Notes: a model not told the origin generated them from the sequence alone. A DNA stretch of 64,000 nucleotides from an uncultured Eggerthellaceae bacterium (GCA_910588435.1 CAJUPL010000001.1:151567-215566), one strand, 5' to 3'; shown: positions 51,347 to 60,455, counted from the stretch's first letter. Numbers and translations are program-made.

Positions 51347-52813
51347 TCAATCCTTTTCGAGGACCAAAGGCGTTTCATTGATGATAACCGACTGCGCCTG
51401 AGTGGGCTCTCCTGCTAATGAGAGCATCATCTTGTCCCACCAGATCCCGATGCTCTCGAATATGTTAGGAGCCGGCACGTCTTCGCAGGCCACGAGGTCA
51501 ACCTCAGCTATCTTCTCATTCCTCTGGTAGAAGGTTGCAACGCCCACCTTCTGCCCGGCTGAGACGCCTGAGAGCTCATCGAAGGCGAACTCTTGGCTGA
51601 CATTGCCGTTAGGTGCGAAGATGCGAACGGCGGCATCCGGGTCTGCGAATGTGACCGGATAGGTCTCGTCCACCCACGAGGAGAGCGCAGCTTCTGCCAC
51701 GACGGGCACTTCCCGTGATTCGCTACCTGTTGTCATCTGCGTGGTGTCCGGACTGTTCGCCAAAGCGTAGTCCTTCCAATTGCCATACACCCAATCATAG
51801 AGCGCTGTGCAATCCTTGAAGCGCTGGTCTTCTGAGGTTGAGTCAAGGACGATGGCGTAGAGCATCATGGAATCCTTGTTGCATGCGCCCGCGAAGCAAG
51901 GCCCCGCAAGCTCAGCATTCCCTGTCTTGATGCCGCACGCTCCATCATATGCGCCTAGCAGTAGGTCAGTGGTCTCAAGCGTGATGGTAGTGGTCTCATC
52001 TCCGCGCTTCACAGGCACCTCAGCGCTCTGCACATCGCATAGAGCCGGGAACTGCTCGATCCCCATTGCATATCTGCATATCTTGGAGACCTCGCTAGCA
52101 GTGCTGTGGAGCTCTTCTCCGAATTCTCCGCTGTCAAGCCCGTGAGGATTGGTGAACACGGTGTCCTGGCAGCCGATCTCTTGGGCCTTCTGATTCATCT
52201 TGGCGACGAAGGCATCTATGTCCTTTGCAGGGTCATCAGCGTCTAGCGCGTCCCCATTCGGGAGATGCAAGGTCTCCCCGCTCTCCTTCGAGGCTCTCCT
52301 GAAGTCAGGTCCTAAGGTCTCCGCGATTGCCACCGCAGCGTCATTGCCCGAAGGGATCATCAAGCATTTCAGAGCGTTCTCCATGGTGATGACATCCCCT
52401 GCCCGAAGGTCAGCTGTTGAGCCGCCCACATTCGCGGCGGCAGAGCTCACTGTGACCTCACGCTGCATATCCGAGCTCTCCAGCGCTATGATGGCCGTCA
52501 TCACCTTGGTGATGGATGCTATCTGGGTGGGGCTATCGCCATTCCTAGAATAGTATTCCGTGCCATCCTCACCGCATACATACGCATACTCTGCACCGAT
52601 GTTCGGGCATGACGTTGGCGATATCCCGCGCTCCTCCATCGTCTGGCCATACAGGATGTCCGACTTCCGGACATCGGCGAAGGCCTGGAGCGGAGCGCAC
52701 AGGCAAACCGCAGCAAGGAGGCATGCGCAGACCATGCAGTTGAACGCCCGCGCCATCGCAGCGAGCGATGCACGGGCGTCATCGTTTCCAGTGCGAGAAC
52801 GCTCAGAGCGCAT
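51347..52813 (-). CDS. dacA: D-alanyl-D-alanine carboxypeptidase (DacA type)
   Basis: This S11 penicillin-binding enzyme removes the last D-Ala from wall pentapeptides. From ATG 52813 the 488-aa product has a hydrophobic signal peptide (MARAFNCMVCACLLAAVCLC...), the active-site SxxK in ASITKVMTAI, SxN in IPSGNDAAVAI, and KTG in IKTGNAELAG. The C-terminal beta domain and an amphipathic end (FESIGIWWDKMMLSL) fit membrane anchoring. A few codons upstream in frame are possible. It overlaps the ACT gene stop by about 11 bases. Confidence 0.93.
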   Translation of the reverse strand: MRSERSRTGNDDARASLAAMARAFNCMVCACLLAAVCLCAPLQAFADVRKSDILYGQTMEERGISPTSCPNIGAEYAYVCGEDGTEYYSRNGDSPTQIASITKVMTAIIALESSDMQREVTVSSAAANVGGSTADLRAGDVITMENALKCLMIPSGNDAAVAIAETLGPDFRRASKESGETLHLPNGDALDADDPAKDIDAFVAKMNQKAQEIGCQDTVFTNPHGLDSGEFGEELHSTASEVSKICRYAMGIEQFPALCDVQSAEVPVKRGDETTTITLETTDLLLGAYDGACGIKTGNAELAGPCFAGACNKDSMMLYAIVLDSTSEDQRFKDCTALYDWVYGNWKDYALANSPDTTQMTTGSESREVPVVAEAALSSWVDETYPVTFADPDAAVRIFAPNGNVSQEFAFDELSGVSAGQKVGVATFYQRNEKIAEVDLVACEDVPAPNIFESIGIWWDKMMLSLAGEPTQAQSVIINETPLVLEKD

Positions 52814-53231
52814 ATATCTCTTCCGGCTTGGCAATGCGGAAACCTGCATCCTCCAAGGCGTGATCTATGTCCTTGCCATCTATCTTGAAGACGTCGATGG
52901 CCTCTTCATCTCCTGCCTTGAAGCAGTAGCCGTATTCGATGCTGAGATCAGCCCTGTCGCAGAATTCCAGAAGCGATGCAAGGCCGCCTGGATGATTCGG
53001 CACATATACGGCATTCACCTGCGTGACAGAGGCCTTGAAGCCACTCTCATTCAACATGGCGCAAACGCCATCAGGATCATCGCAGAATATCCTTGCGATC
53101 CCGAACTCCGTGGTGTCAGAGAGGAACATCGCATGCATGTTCGTGCCGTTGTCGGATATCTTGCGAACGAGCCTTGAGAGGTTGCCCTTCTCGTTCTGCA
53201 AGAAGACAGTCAACTGTGAGATCATGATCAT
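52803..53231 (-). CDS. Tandem ACT-domain protein (copy 2)
   Basis: 142 aa, two ACT domains (LTVFLQNEKGNLSRLVRKIS, then VYVPNHPGGLASLLEFCD) ending in a short tail. It is a diverged paralogue of the protein at 48.1 kb with the same neighbour, a PaaK-type ligase. The ATG at 53231 overlaps the paaK2 stop (ATGA), so the pair is translated together. Ligand unknown. Confidence 0.85.
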   Translation of the reverse strand: MIMISQLTVFLQNEKGNLSRLVRKISDNGTNMHAMFLSDTTEFGIARIFCDDPDGVCAMLNESGFKASVTQVNAVYVPNHPGGLASLLEFCDRADLSIEYGYCFKAGDEEAIDVFKIDGKDIDHALEDAGFRIAKPEEIYAL

Positions 53232-54529
53232 TCACCCCTCTTGTCGATGACGCGCTTCGCCTTACCCATGGAGCGCTCGATGGTCTTCGGCTCCACTATC
53301 TTAACGTCCACTGCAACCTGGAGGTTCGCCTTGAGCTCAGCTTGCAGCTTGGCTTTCAGCTCCTCTAGCTTCCTGACCTCATCTATGGGGAAGTCAGGCT
53401 CTGTCTCTACCTGGAGCTCAACGTGATCCAGCGGACCCTTGTTCGTGAGGATTATCTGGTACTGGGTGGCTATCTCTGGGAAGGCGGTGATGACCTGCTC
53501 AATCTGCGACGGGAACACGTTCACGCCACGGATGATGAGCATGTCATCGGTGCGGCCGCGCAGACGGTCGATCTTCCTATGGGTGCGTCCGCATGCGCAC
53601 ACATCGGATACGATGCGCGTGACATCACGGGTTCGATAGCGGATGAGCGGCGTGCATTCACGCGTCAGCGTGGTGATCACGAGCTCACCCCACTCACCAT
53701 CCGGAAGCACCTCTCCTGTGTCTGGATCCACTATCTCACATAGGAACTGATCCTCTGCTATGTGGAGGCCACCGCGCTCTATGCACTCCATGGCAACACC
53801 TGGCCCCATGATCTCAGAAAGGCCATACACATCGCAGTATTGAACGCCCAGCTTGTCTGCGATCTCTTGGCGCATGTTCTCAGATGCTGGCTCTGCACCG
53901 CAGATGACGCCTGATACCTTGAAGTCCTTCGCGGGATCGTATCCCATCTCTATGGCGGTATCTGCTATATAGAGGGCATATGAGGGGGTGCATGCCAAGA
54001 TGTCAGTGCCGCAATCTGCCAGGAATTGCACCTGACGCTTGGTGTTCCCTGAAGAGGTTGGTATCACGGTGCAGCCCATGGCCTCTCCGCCTGCATGACC
54101 CCCAAGGCCTCCGGTGAATAGCCCATACCCATAGGACACCTGCAAGGTGGATTCATCCGACCCACCTACCATGGCTATGCCGCGGGCAAAGCAGTCTCCC
54201 CAATTCTCAAGGTCCTTCGCGGTATGCCCCACAACGGTTGCCTGACCAGTGGTGCCAGATGAGGCATGGATCCTGGCAACGTCCTTCATGGGCACTGCGA
54301 ACAGATCATACGGATATGCATCGCGCATGTCCTGCTTGACGATGAACGGGAACTTGGATAGGTCATCGAGCGAAGCGATGTCATCAGGCGTGACGCCGGC
54401 TGAGTCGAATGACTCCTTGAAGAATGGCACGTTCTCATATGCGTGGCGAACGCTCCACTTCAATCTGTCCAACTGAAGAGCTGCAAGCTCTTCCCGTGGC
54501 ATGGTCTCTATCTCTGGCTGGTAGAACAT
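53228..54529 (-). CDS. paaK: Phenylacetate-CoA ligase (copy 2)
   Basis: The 433-aa product is a second aryl-acetate:CoA ligase: SSGTTGQATVVGHTAKD, CDVYGLSEIMGPG, YRTRDVTRIV, DRLRGRTDDMLIIRGVNVFPSQIE and the basic end MGKAKRVIDKRGE. It lies upstream of its own ACT gene, as does copy 1. The two ligases are clearly homologous but differ throughout, so they probably prefer different acids (for example phenylacetate versus indoleacetate), which is my inference. Confidence 0.9.
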   Translation of the reverse strand: MFYQPEIETMPREELAALQLDRLKWSVRHAYENVPFFKESFDSAGVTPDDIASLDDLSKFPFIVKQDMRDAYPYDLFAVPMKDVARIHASSGTTGQATVVGHTAKDLENWGDCFARGIAMVGGSDESTLQVSYGYGLFTGGLGGHAGGEAMGCTVIPTSSGNTKRQVQFLADCGTDILACTPSYALYIADTAIEMGYDPAKDFKVSGVICGAEPASENMRQEIADKLGVQYCDVYGLSEIMGPGVAMECIERGGLHIAEDQFLCEIVDPDTGEVLPDGEWGELVITTLTRECTPLIRYRTRDVTRIVSDVCACGRTHRKIDRLRGRTDDMLIIRGVNVFPSQIEQVITAFPEIATQYQIILTNKGPLDHVELQVETEPDFPIDEVRKLEELKAKLQAELKANLQVAVDVKIVEPKTIERSMGKAKRVIDKRGE

Positions 54530-54570
54530 CTTTCCATCATCTCCCCTTCTAAGATGCTTTCCCGGTCATA

Positions 54571-57168
54571 TCACGCGCTTTGGCTCTTCTTGGACGAGCT
54601 TGAGCTAGATGAGCTGCTCTGAGATGCTTGAGATGTGCTAGTTCCGGATGTGGATGAGCTTGAGCTCTTGGTGTTGGCATCATCTGGACGAGCATACCTT
54701 TGCTGGATCTCAGAGACGTCCACTTCCTTGCCCACTTTGACTACGACGTTCACAGGAGAGTATACGGATGAGTAGGTCTCTTGTCTGACCTGGTTGCCTT
54801 GAGCATCCTTCACTGTGCGCGTGACGTTTATGGTGGAGCCATCAGATCCATTGGTCATCTTGACCACAGCATAATCAGCGTACGTATCGTCAACCTCAAC
54901 CTTGACCTTGTACTTGTCTCCCTCTCCCCACTCACCAGTGTCAGTGATCACCTCAAGCTCTGGATCCTCGCCTATCAGATCCACTGTCACGCTGTTGGAG
55001 TCATAGCTTGCCTGCAAGAGGATGTCTGAGGAAGTGTCGTTCTCCCAGATGAGATCAAGCGTTGGATATGCGATGGCGGCATCTCTGCCATCAGGATAAT
55101 TCGACGAACTGAGCGAATGATTATGGCGCTCAGCTATGGGGAGCCCAGATTCGTACACGGAATTGAACACCGTTGTTGCGATCTGGCACACCCCGCCTCC
55201 GGCCTCTTCCGTCATCTCATCCCCAGAGATGACCCCGGCCTCCTTGAAGCCAGCCTCAGCGTTGCAATCTCCAGCAGTCTCATTGAAGGACCATCTGCCT
55301 CCATTGGCCTTGATGATGGAATCATCTATCAGATCAGCTGCTTTCTGGACGTTGTACACGCGGTTGCTGTCAGATGCGTCGAATCTCGTAGTATAGGTGC
55401 TGAACTTGCTGACCACACCGTATGTGAGCGCTTCTTCGACAGAGATGGGACCGGACGAGCTCTCAGATTGGATGGATATGCCGTATCTGTCTCCGGAGAC
55501 CTTCTGGATGCCGCTTTGGTAGAAGCTTCCGAACAGGATGTCATCCAAGCTCTGCACAGATGCACCAACGGTGGGTATGTTCACATCCCCGTCTGGCGTC
55601 ACCTGCACGCCATCTTCGCTCACCTGGAACGTGACCGAATGCTTTTCTCCGTTCTGGGAAAGGTCAAGCTCATCCTTCAGGGAATCCAAAGCCTTCTTCG
55701 TTGATATCTGAGGCTTCAGATACCATTCATCTCCACGCTGAGCGGCTGAGGTCTCTATCCATGACCCCAAGGTCTCAGCGCTGATCTCTGCCGTCTTATC
55801 GCCGAAAGCGAAAGAGGTTCCTTCGGATAGCACATCATTGATGGCGTCAGCCGTCTTCTGAGCAGACGCCTCGTCAACATTCAATGACACATATTCAGCT
55901 TGAGGTATGTATCTGGGATCATCCACCTCTGAATTCAACAGCTTGTCAGTGAGCGTTGACACGAAGGTGGGCTTGTCGATCATGTATCCATCATGACCCT
56001 CTTTGACGCTTGCCGTGGTGCCGTCGATGGAGATGCTGAATTCTTGAACGGGGTCTCCTATGGCTGAATCAAGATCAGATATCAGGTTGTCCAAGATGGT
56101 AGAGCTGTAGTCTATGCGCGGCTCTATCACGTGCTCATGCATGAGAGTGCTGAATCTGTCGAACACGCCTGTGGATCTGCCGAATTCGATGGCCTCAGCT
56201 GCAAGCTCTTGAGATGGCAGCTTCGCGTTCAAGGTGTCAGCGGACTCCACCCATAGCACTTTGGACCCAAGCGATCCATCAGAGCTTGAACCTTGTTCGC
56301 CAGCTTCTTCTACATTGGTGTTCTTTGCAGCTTCCTCAGAGGTGAAGATGTAGACCTTCGTTGAGGCTAGCTTGTCCCCGTATCTGGCAGTGATGGCGCT
56401 TGCAGCTTGCTCTTGATCCATGCCAGCAACATCCACATCTCCCACGAAGACACCCCGATAGGCCTTGTCTTGGGTGAGCATGCCATCTATCGCGAACGCG
56501 CAGACGAGCACCAATATCAAAGTGAGCGCACCGCCTGCGATCTTGCTCTTAGACCAAAGCCACGTGAACCCTGCACCGATCCCCTTGAACAGAGCGATGA
56601 CACCTCTTCCAAGAGCAGCTATGCCAGCGACGATGAGGTTCAGCACAGCATCTAGCATAGAGCCATTTCCCGCAGGAGCTACAGGCTGCTTCTGAGGAGC
56701 GGATGCAGGTGTCTTGCTTGCCCTTCCCTGGCCTCCTTTGCCCCGCTCCCTGCTTTGGGACCTACCGTCCTTTTGAGAGCTTCCGTTGACCCTTGAAGAC
56801 CTAGCATCAGACCTACTGGCTTTGCTGGCGCCTGAGCGCACATCCCCAGACCTCCTGCTAGAGGAGCCCTGATAGACCCTTTGGCTATCAGACGACTGAC
56901 GGCGGCCGCCTTCGGTGGGTCTCGATACAGCACCCGAGCGGTAGCTGTCATTCGAATTGCCGACCGTCACCCTATTGGTGGTCCTAGCCGATGAGCGAGA
57001 TGCCCTATCTGAGCCCAGTCCTTGGCTCAAGCGCTCTGAGCGTTGGTATCCGCCGTCATCCAAGGAACGGCTGCGCCTGTCTTGCGCGCTTCTTGATGAT
57101 GAGCTCTGATCTGTGCGCCTGCGCTCAGGGAGACCATCGCTCAGATTGAAATTGGAGCTATAGGCCAT
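54571..57168 (-). CDS. VanW-family wall-associated membrane protein with poly-Ser tail
   Basis: The 865-aa product has a long basic, Ser/Arg-rich cytoplasmic head (1 to about 175), one membrane helix (about 211-231, AGGALTLILVLVCAFAIDG), repeated PG-binding-4-like regions outside (about 245-600), and a VanW domain (about 640-760; RWSFNETAGDCN, AGGGVCQIATTVFNSVYESGLP, HNHSLSSSNYPDGRDAAI). It ends in a short linker and a Ser-rich tail with two Lys. VanW function is not established; YoaR-like relatives associate with the wall. It follows pgsA2 by 3 bases. Confidence 0.85.
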   Translation of the reverse strand: MAYSSNFNLSDGLPERRRTDQSSSSRSAQDRRSRSLDDGGYQRSERLSQGLGSDRASRSSARTTNRVTVGNSNDSYRSGAVSRPTEGGRRQSSDSQRVYQGSSSRRSGDVRSGASKASRSDARSSRVNGSSQKDGRSQSRERGKGGQGRASKTPASAPQKQPVAPAGNGSMLDAVLNLIVAGIAALGRGVIALFKGIGAGFTWLWSKSKIAGGALTLILVLVCAFAIDGMLTQDKAYRGVFVGDVDVAGMDQEQAASAITARYGDKLASTKVYIFTSEEAAKNTNVEEAGEQGSSSDGSLGSKVLWVESADTLNAKLPSQELAAEAIEFGRSTGVFDRFSTLMHEHVIEPRIDYSSTILDNLISDLDSAIGDPVQEFSISIDGTTASVKEGHDGYMIDKPTFVSTLTDKLLNSEVDDPRYIPQAEYVSLNVDEASAQKTADAINDVLSEGTSFAFGDKTAEISAETLGSWIETSAAQRGDEWYLKPQISTKKALDSLKDELDLSQNGEKHSVTFQVSEDGVQVTPDGDVNIPTVGASVQSLDDILFGSFYQSGIQKVSGDRYGISIQSESSSGPISVEEALTYGVVSKFSTYTTRFDASDSNRVYNVQKAADLIDDSIIKANGGRWSFNETAGDCNAEAGFKEAGVISGDEMTEEAGGGVCQIATTVFNSVYESGLPIAERHNHSLSSSNYPDGRDAAIAYPTLDLIWENDTSSDILLQASYDSNSVTVDLIGEDPELEVITDTGEWGEGDKYKVKVEVDDTYADYAVVKMTNGSDGSTINVTRTVKDAQGNQVRQETYSSVYSPVNVVVKVGKEVDVSEIQQRYARPDDANTKSSSSSTSGTSTSQASQSSSSSSSSSKKSQSA

Positions 57169-57171
57169 GGT

Positions 57172-57807
57172 CTATACCTGACCTTTCAATTTATGTGCGG
57201 CCTGAATGCAATAGTAGACGGTGACGCCTATCTGCAGGATCAAGCCGATGTAGATGAACCATATCCCCCAGCAGACAGGCTCAGATGAGAAGCCCGGCAG
57301 CCAAGGGATATCAGTGATGCCCAAGCCAGGAATGAGCGGCTGATTCAGGAGCAATGCCGCGAAGCCTATGAAGAGGAAGGTGGTCGCGAACTTCCCGGCA
57401 TAGACGACAGGGATATGGATATCCCTGGTCTTGATCAGGATGCCGCCCCCGATCAGCAAGAAGAGCTCCCTAGCTATTATGATGACCAGTATCCATACAG
57501 GGCATCTCCCAACAAGGCATGTGCCTATGACGCCAGTCATCATCAAGATGGTATCCACTGCTGGGTCCAAGAGCTTCCCAAGCTTGGAGACGCTATGGGT
57601 CCGCCTTGCCACTTGACCGTCAACGAAATCCGTCAGAGCGGCAATGGCGAATACGACGGTTGCCCAGATGTCCTCACCTGAGAGCAATAGCCACAGATAC
57701 AACGGGACCAAGCAGAGCCTAGCTGCAGAGATCAGATTCGGAGCCGTGAGGATACGGCTGGTCACGACCTCTTCACCAACTGCTGGCTTTGCATTAGCTG
57801 CTGTCAA
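57172..57807 (-). CDS. CDP-alcohol phosphatidyltransferase (second PgsA-like)
   Basis: The 211-aa integral membrane enzyme has the CDP-alcohol motif DGQVARRTHSVSKLGKLLDP with ALTDF before it, so it makes a phosphatidyl-alcohol (phosphatidylglycerol phosphate or a related lipid). Start is TTG 57807 after GGAGG. Five or six helices are visible. It is distinct from the PgsA half of the fused gene at 31.4 kb; one of the two may make another phospholipid such as cardiolipin precursor or PI-like lipid. It heads the leftward operon or follows the ech operon after a terminator. Confidence 0.88.
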   Translation of the reverse strand: MTAANAKPAVGEEVVTSRILTAPNLISAARLCLVPLYLWLLLSGEDIWATVVFAIAALTDFVDGQVARRTHSVSKLGKLLDPAVDTILMMTGVIGTCLVGRCPVWILVIIIARELFLLIGGGILIKTRDIHIPVVYAGKFATTFLFIGFAALLLNQPLIPGLGITDIPWLPGFSSEPVCWGIWFIYIGLILQIGVTVYYCIQAAHKLKGQV

Positions 57808-57891
57808 ATCAACCTCCGGTGCATCCTCTTCTCGACCTCGGCCATTCTACCAATCAAGCAGCAGGTTTTCCGCTGGCCTTGGGTAACGTCA

Positions 57892-57925
57892 GAGAAAACA
57901 CGGAAGCCGCATTGGCCGCCTCCGT
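57892..57925 (-). terminator. Intrinsic terminator of the ech operon
   Basis: Read on the minus strand, ACGGAGGC and GCTTCCGT pair over 8 bp with one G-U and a 10-base loop, followed by GTTTTCTC. Plus-strand positions are 57918-57925 and 57900-57907 for the arms. It lies just after echF and before pgsA2. Confidence 0.65.
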
Positions 57926-57930
57926 CACCA

Positions 57931-58290
57931 TCAAGATGCCTGCTTCTCCTTCTCTGGGACTTGCAGGTCCCGACAGAACTTCTCAGCGGAGATGCTGGTT
58001 GGAGCCGGATCCATGGAAAGGCAGCTTGTAGGGCATGAAGCAACGCAGCTGCCGCACTGGATGCACATGAATGGCTCTATCCCCCATCTGCGCTCCTTCT
58101 TTTCAACGGTGATGCAATGGCATGGGCAAACGCGCTGGCACATGCCGCAGAGTATGCATCCATCCACATCATTGACGACATGCCCCTTCTGCCCAGGATA
58201 CGGAGCTTTGGTCTCCTTGGGATATTGAAGGGTCTCAGGCTTCTTGAACATGGAGCGAAGCGTCATGGCTCCCAAACGAAAGCTTCCCAT
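57931..58290 (-). CDS. echF: Ech hydrogenase subunit F, 2[4Fe-4S] polyferredoxin
   Basis: EchF passes electrons from ferredoxin to the hydrogenase small subunit. The 119-aa product has two full clusters motifs, CILCGMCQRVCPCHCI and CIQCGSCVASCPTSCL. MGSFRLGAMTLRSMFKKPET may start at 58290 or the inner ATG 58266; the latter matches the typical MLRSLFKKP start. It is the last gene of the operon and 7 bases from echE. Confidence 0.93.
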   Translation of the reverse strand: MGSFRLGAMTLRSMFKKPETLQYPKETKAPYPGQKGHVVNDVDGCILCGMCQRVCPCHCITVEKKERRWGIEPFMCIQCGSCVASCPTSCLSMDPAPTSISAEKFCRDLQVPEKEKQAS

Positions 58291-58297
58291 TTCACAC

Positions 58298-59386
58298 CTA
58301 TCTCTCTGTGCAGCTTATGCAAGGATCGATGGTCAAGATGATCATGTTCACATCAGCTAGGTCACAACCCTTGAGCGCGCTCACCATCCCGGCAAGGTTC
58401 TGAGAGGTTGGGGTTCGCATCCTCATGCGCTCCAAGAACTTGGTGCCATTCCCCTCGGCATAGTAGTAGCACTCCCCTCTTGGCTGCTCCAGCACGTTGG
58501 ATGCCCTGGCGCCGTCTTCAGGGTTGCCCTTCACCTTCACAGAGATGTCACCTGCTGGGATCTTCGCTGAGAGCTCTTCGATGATGCCTATGGACTGCAG
58601 CACCTCTTCGCATCTCACCTTCACGCGCGCATAGCAATCACCTTGCGTGTCAGTGATGGGCTGGAACTCAGAGAGCTCACCGTATGCGCCCTTCCCGAAG
58701 GTGCGGACATCATAGCCAAGACCAGAGGCGCGACCGAACGGCCCTACCATGGAGAGGTCATTCGCCTGCTCCAAAGAGATGTGCCCCACACCAACGGTCC
58801 TGTTCTTGACTGACATATCTGTGAGCAGGGTATCCATGATCTCCTTGTACTCAGACTTGATGCCGTCTAGCACCTGGCAGATGGCAGCAAGCTCAGAGTC
58901 CTCGATGTCGCGGTTCACGCCGCCCACGCGCACCACAGACAGGATGACACGGCCACCGGTGGTCTTCTCGAAGATGTCCAATATGCGCTCGCGCAAACGC
59001 CAGCAGTGCATGAACATGGATTCGAATCCGAATGCATCAGCAGCAAGCCCTAGCCAGAGCAGGTGGGAATGGATCCTTGAGAGCTCATGCCAGATCACGC
59101 GCAGATATTCTGCCCTCTTTGGGACCTCAACGCCCATCAGAGACTCAACAGTCTCTGCATATCCCAAGGAGTGGCCCATGGCGCAGATGCCGCAGATCCT
59201 CTCTGCAACGTAGATGAACTGGTTGTAGTCACGAGTCTCTACCAGCTTCTCTAAGCCTCTATGGACGAAGCCGATCTGAGGAAGGCAGTCGATGACGGTC
59301 TCATCCTGGACCACTAGATCCAAGTGCAAGGGCTCTGGCAGCACTGGGTGCTGAGGCCCGAAAGGTATGACGGTAGACTTGCCCAT
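58298..59386 (-). CDS. echE: Ech hydrogenase large subunit E ([NiFe] catalytic)
   Basis: EchE carries the nickel-iron site of group 4 hydrogenases. The 362-aa product is homologous to NuoD yet keeps the hydrogenase ligands: RICGICAMGHS near residue 63 and DPCISCTER at the very C-terminus. All four nickel cysteines are therefore present, showing this is a true hydrogenase and not complex I. The chain ends right at the DPCxxCxxR motif, without the cleavable tail seen in many [NiFe] enzymes. It overlaps echD by 1 base. Confidence 0.95.
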   Translation of the reverse strand: MGKSTVIPFGPQHPVLPEPLHLDLVVQDETVIDCLPQIGFVHRGLEKLVETRDYNQFIYVAERICGICAMGHSLGYAETVESLMGVEVPKRAEYLRVIWHELSRIHSHLLWLGLAADAFGFESMFMHCWRLRERILDIFEKTTGGRVILSVVRVGGVNRDIEDSELAAICQVLDGIKSEYKEIMDTLLTDMSVKNRTVGVGHISLEQANDLSMVGPFGRASGLGYDVRTFGKGAYGELSEFQPITDTQGDCYARVKVRCEEVLQSIGIIEELSAKIPAGDISVKVKGNPEDGARASNVLEQPRGECYYYAEGNGTKFLERMRMRTPTSQNLAGMVSALKGCDLADVNMIILTIDPCISCTER

Positions 59387-59997
59387 TATCCAACCTCCCC
59401 ATCAGCGCCTTTGGCTTTCTTGGCCTTGGCTTCCATGGCAGCACGCACCTTCGCTGCCTTCTCAGGCGGCATGGCGGCAAGCTTGGCCTCCATCTCCTCA
59501 TCTATGAGCGGCTCGCCCGGCTTGGCACCAGATATGTCTGCTGCCTCTTCACCAGCTTCTGCCTTAGCGGCCTTCGCGGCTTCTGCTTTCGCCTTCTTCT
59601 CGGCAAGCTTGCGCTGCTTCTCGCGCTCAGCCAGCTTCTCTGGAGAGATGATGGTCATGGGAACCTCGGTGGACAACCTGTAGAAGTTGCCCAGGAAGTC
59701 TATCTTCAGGCCATCGAACGCGATGCCGAACAGGTCATGTATCTCGTTCTCGCAGACGAAGGCCTCAAGGAACACGTCTGTGATGGAGTCCATGTGGTGG
59801 TCTGATGCAAGGCCGCTGATCACCAGGTTCTCCAACAACCCGTCCAGCATGTATGAATAGACCAGATTGATGCCCTCTTCCTTGTTGACGGCAAGGATCT
59901 GGACGTATCTCCAGCCATCCTCTTTGCGCTTGACAGCATCAGCATGCACATCTGACGCTTGGATGGTCTTGAAATCTGAGGAGAAACCCATGGTCAT
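59386..59997 (-). CDS. echD: Ech hydrogenase subunit D (NuoC-like) with Ala/Lys tail
   Basis: EchD is the NuoC-like 30-kDa homologue that helps join the large subunit to the module. The 203-aa product has a NuoC-like core (about 1-115; GFSSDFKTIQ, ...FVCENEIHDLFGIAFDGLKIDFLG) and then a long tail rich in Ala, Lys and Glu (KLAEKKAKAEAAKAAK), about 85 residues beyond the core. Standard EchD proteins are near 120 aa, so the tail is unusual. It is like the S20 tail at 4.2 kb in composition. Confidence 0.88.
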   Translation of the reverse strand: MTMGFSSDFKTIQASDVHADAVKRKEDGWRYVQILAVNKEEGINLVYSYMLDGLLENLVISGLASDHHMDSITDVFLEAFVCENEIHDLFGIAFDGLKIDFLGNFYRLSTEVPMTIISPEKLAEREKQRKLAEKKAKAEAAKAAKAEAGEEAADISGAKPGEPLIDEEMEAKLAAMPPEKAAKVRAAMEAKAKKAKGADGEVG

Positions 59998-60440
59998 GCC
60001 CTCCCCTTCTTCTCGGCTTTGATCTTCTCTGCCTTCTCATCGAGCACAGCCACGCCTGCCACGATGGCGTCTATCAGCGTCTCTGGCCTGACCGCGCAAC
60101 CAGGTGCATACACGTCAACGGGTATGGCTTTATCAACGCCGCCGATGACGTTGTAGCAATCATGGAAGATGCCGCCTGAGCACGCGCAGATGCCGCATGC
60201 CACCACTACCTTCGGCTCTACCATCTGATCATAGATCTGCTTGACCACGTCTATGTTCTGCTCATTCACAGAGCCTGTGACCAAGAATATGTCAGCATGC
60301 TTGGGGTTGCCGGTGTTGATGACCCCGAATCTCTCGCCGTCGAATCCTGGGCAGAGCGTAGCTAGCACTTCGATGTCACAGCCATTGCAGCTGGAACCAT
60401 CGTAGTGGATGACCCAAGGTGACTTGCCTGAATATGCCAT
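59994..60440 (-). CDS. echC: Ech hydrogenase small subunit C (NuoB-like)
   Basis: EchC holds the proximal [4Fe-4S] cluster next to the nickel site. The 148-aa product has the cluster cysteines spread as in NuoB/hydrogenase small subunits: SCNGCDIE, then ACGICACSGGIFHDC and YAPGCAVRPE. It overlaps echD by 4 bases (ATGA). Homology to NuoB is clear; the group 4 hydrogenase reading follows from EchE. Confidence 0.94.
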   Translation of the reverse strand: MAYSGKSPWVIHYDGSSCNGCDIEVLATLCPGFDGERFGVINTGNPKHADIFLVTGSVNEQNIDVVKQIYDQMVEPKVVVACGICACSGGIFHDCYNVIGGVDKAIPVDVYAPGCAVRPETLIDAIVAGVAVLDEKAEKIKAEKKGRA

Positions 60441-60455
60441 CTGTTCGCTCCTTTC

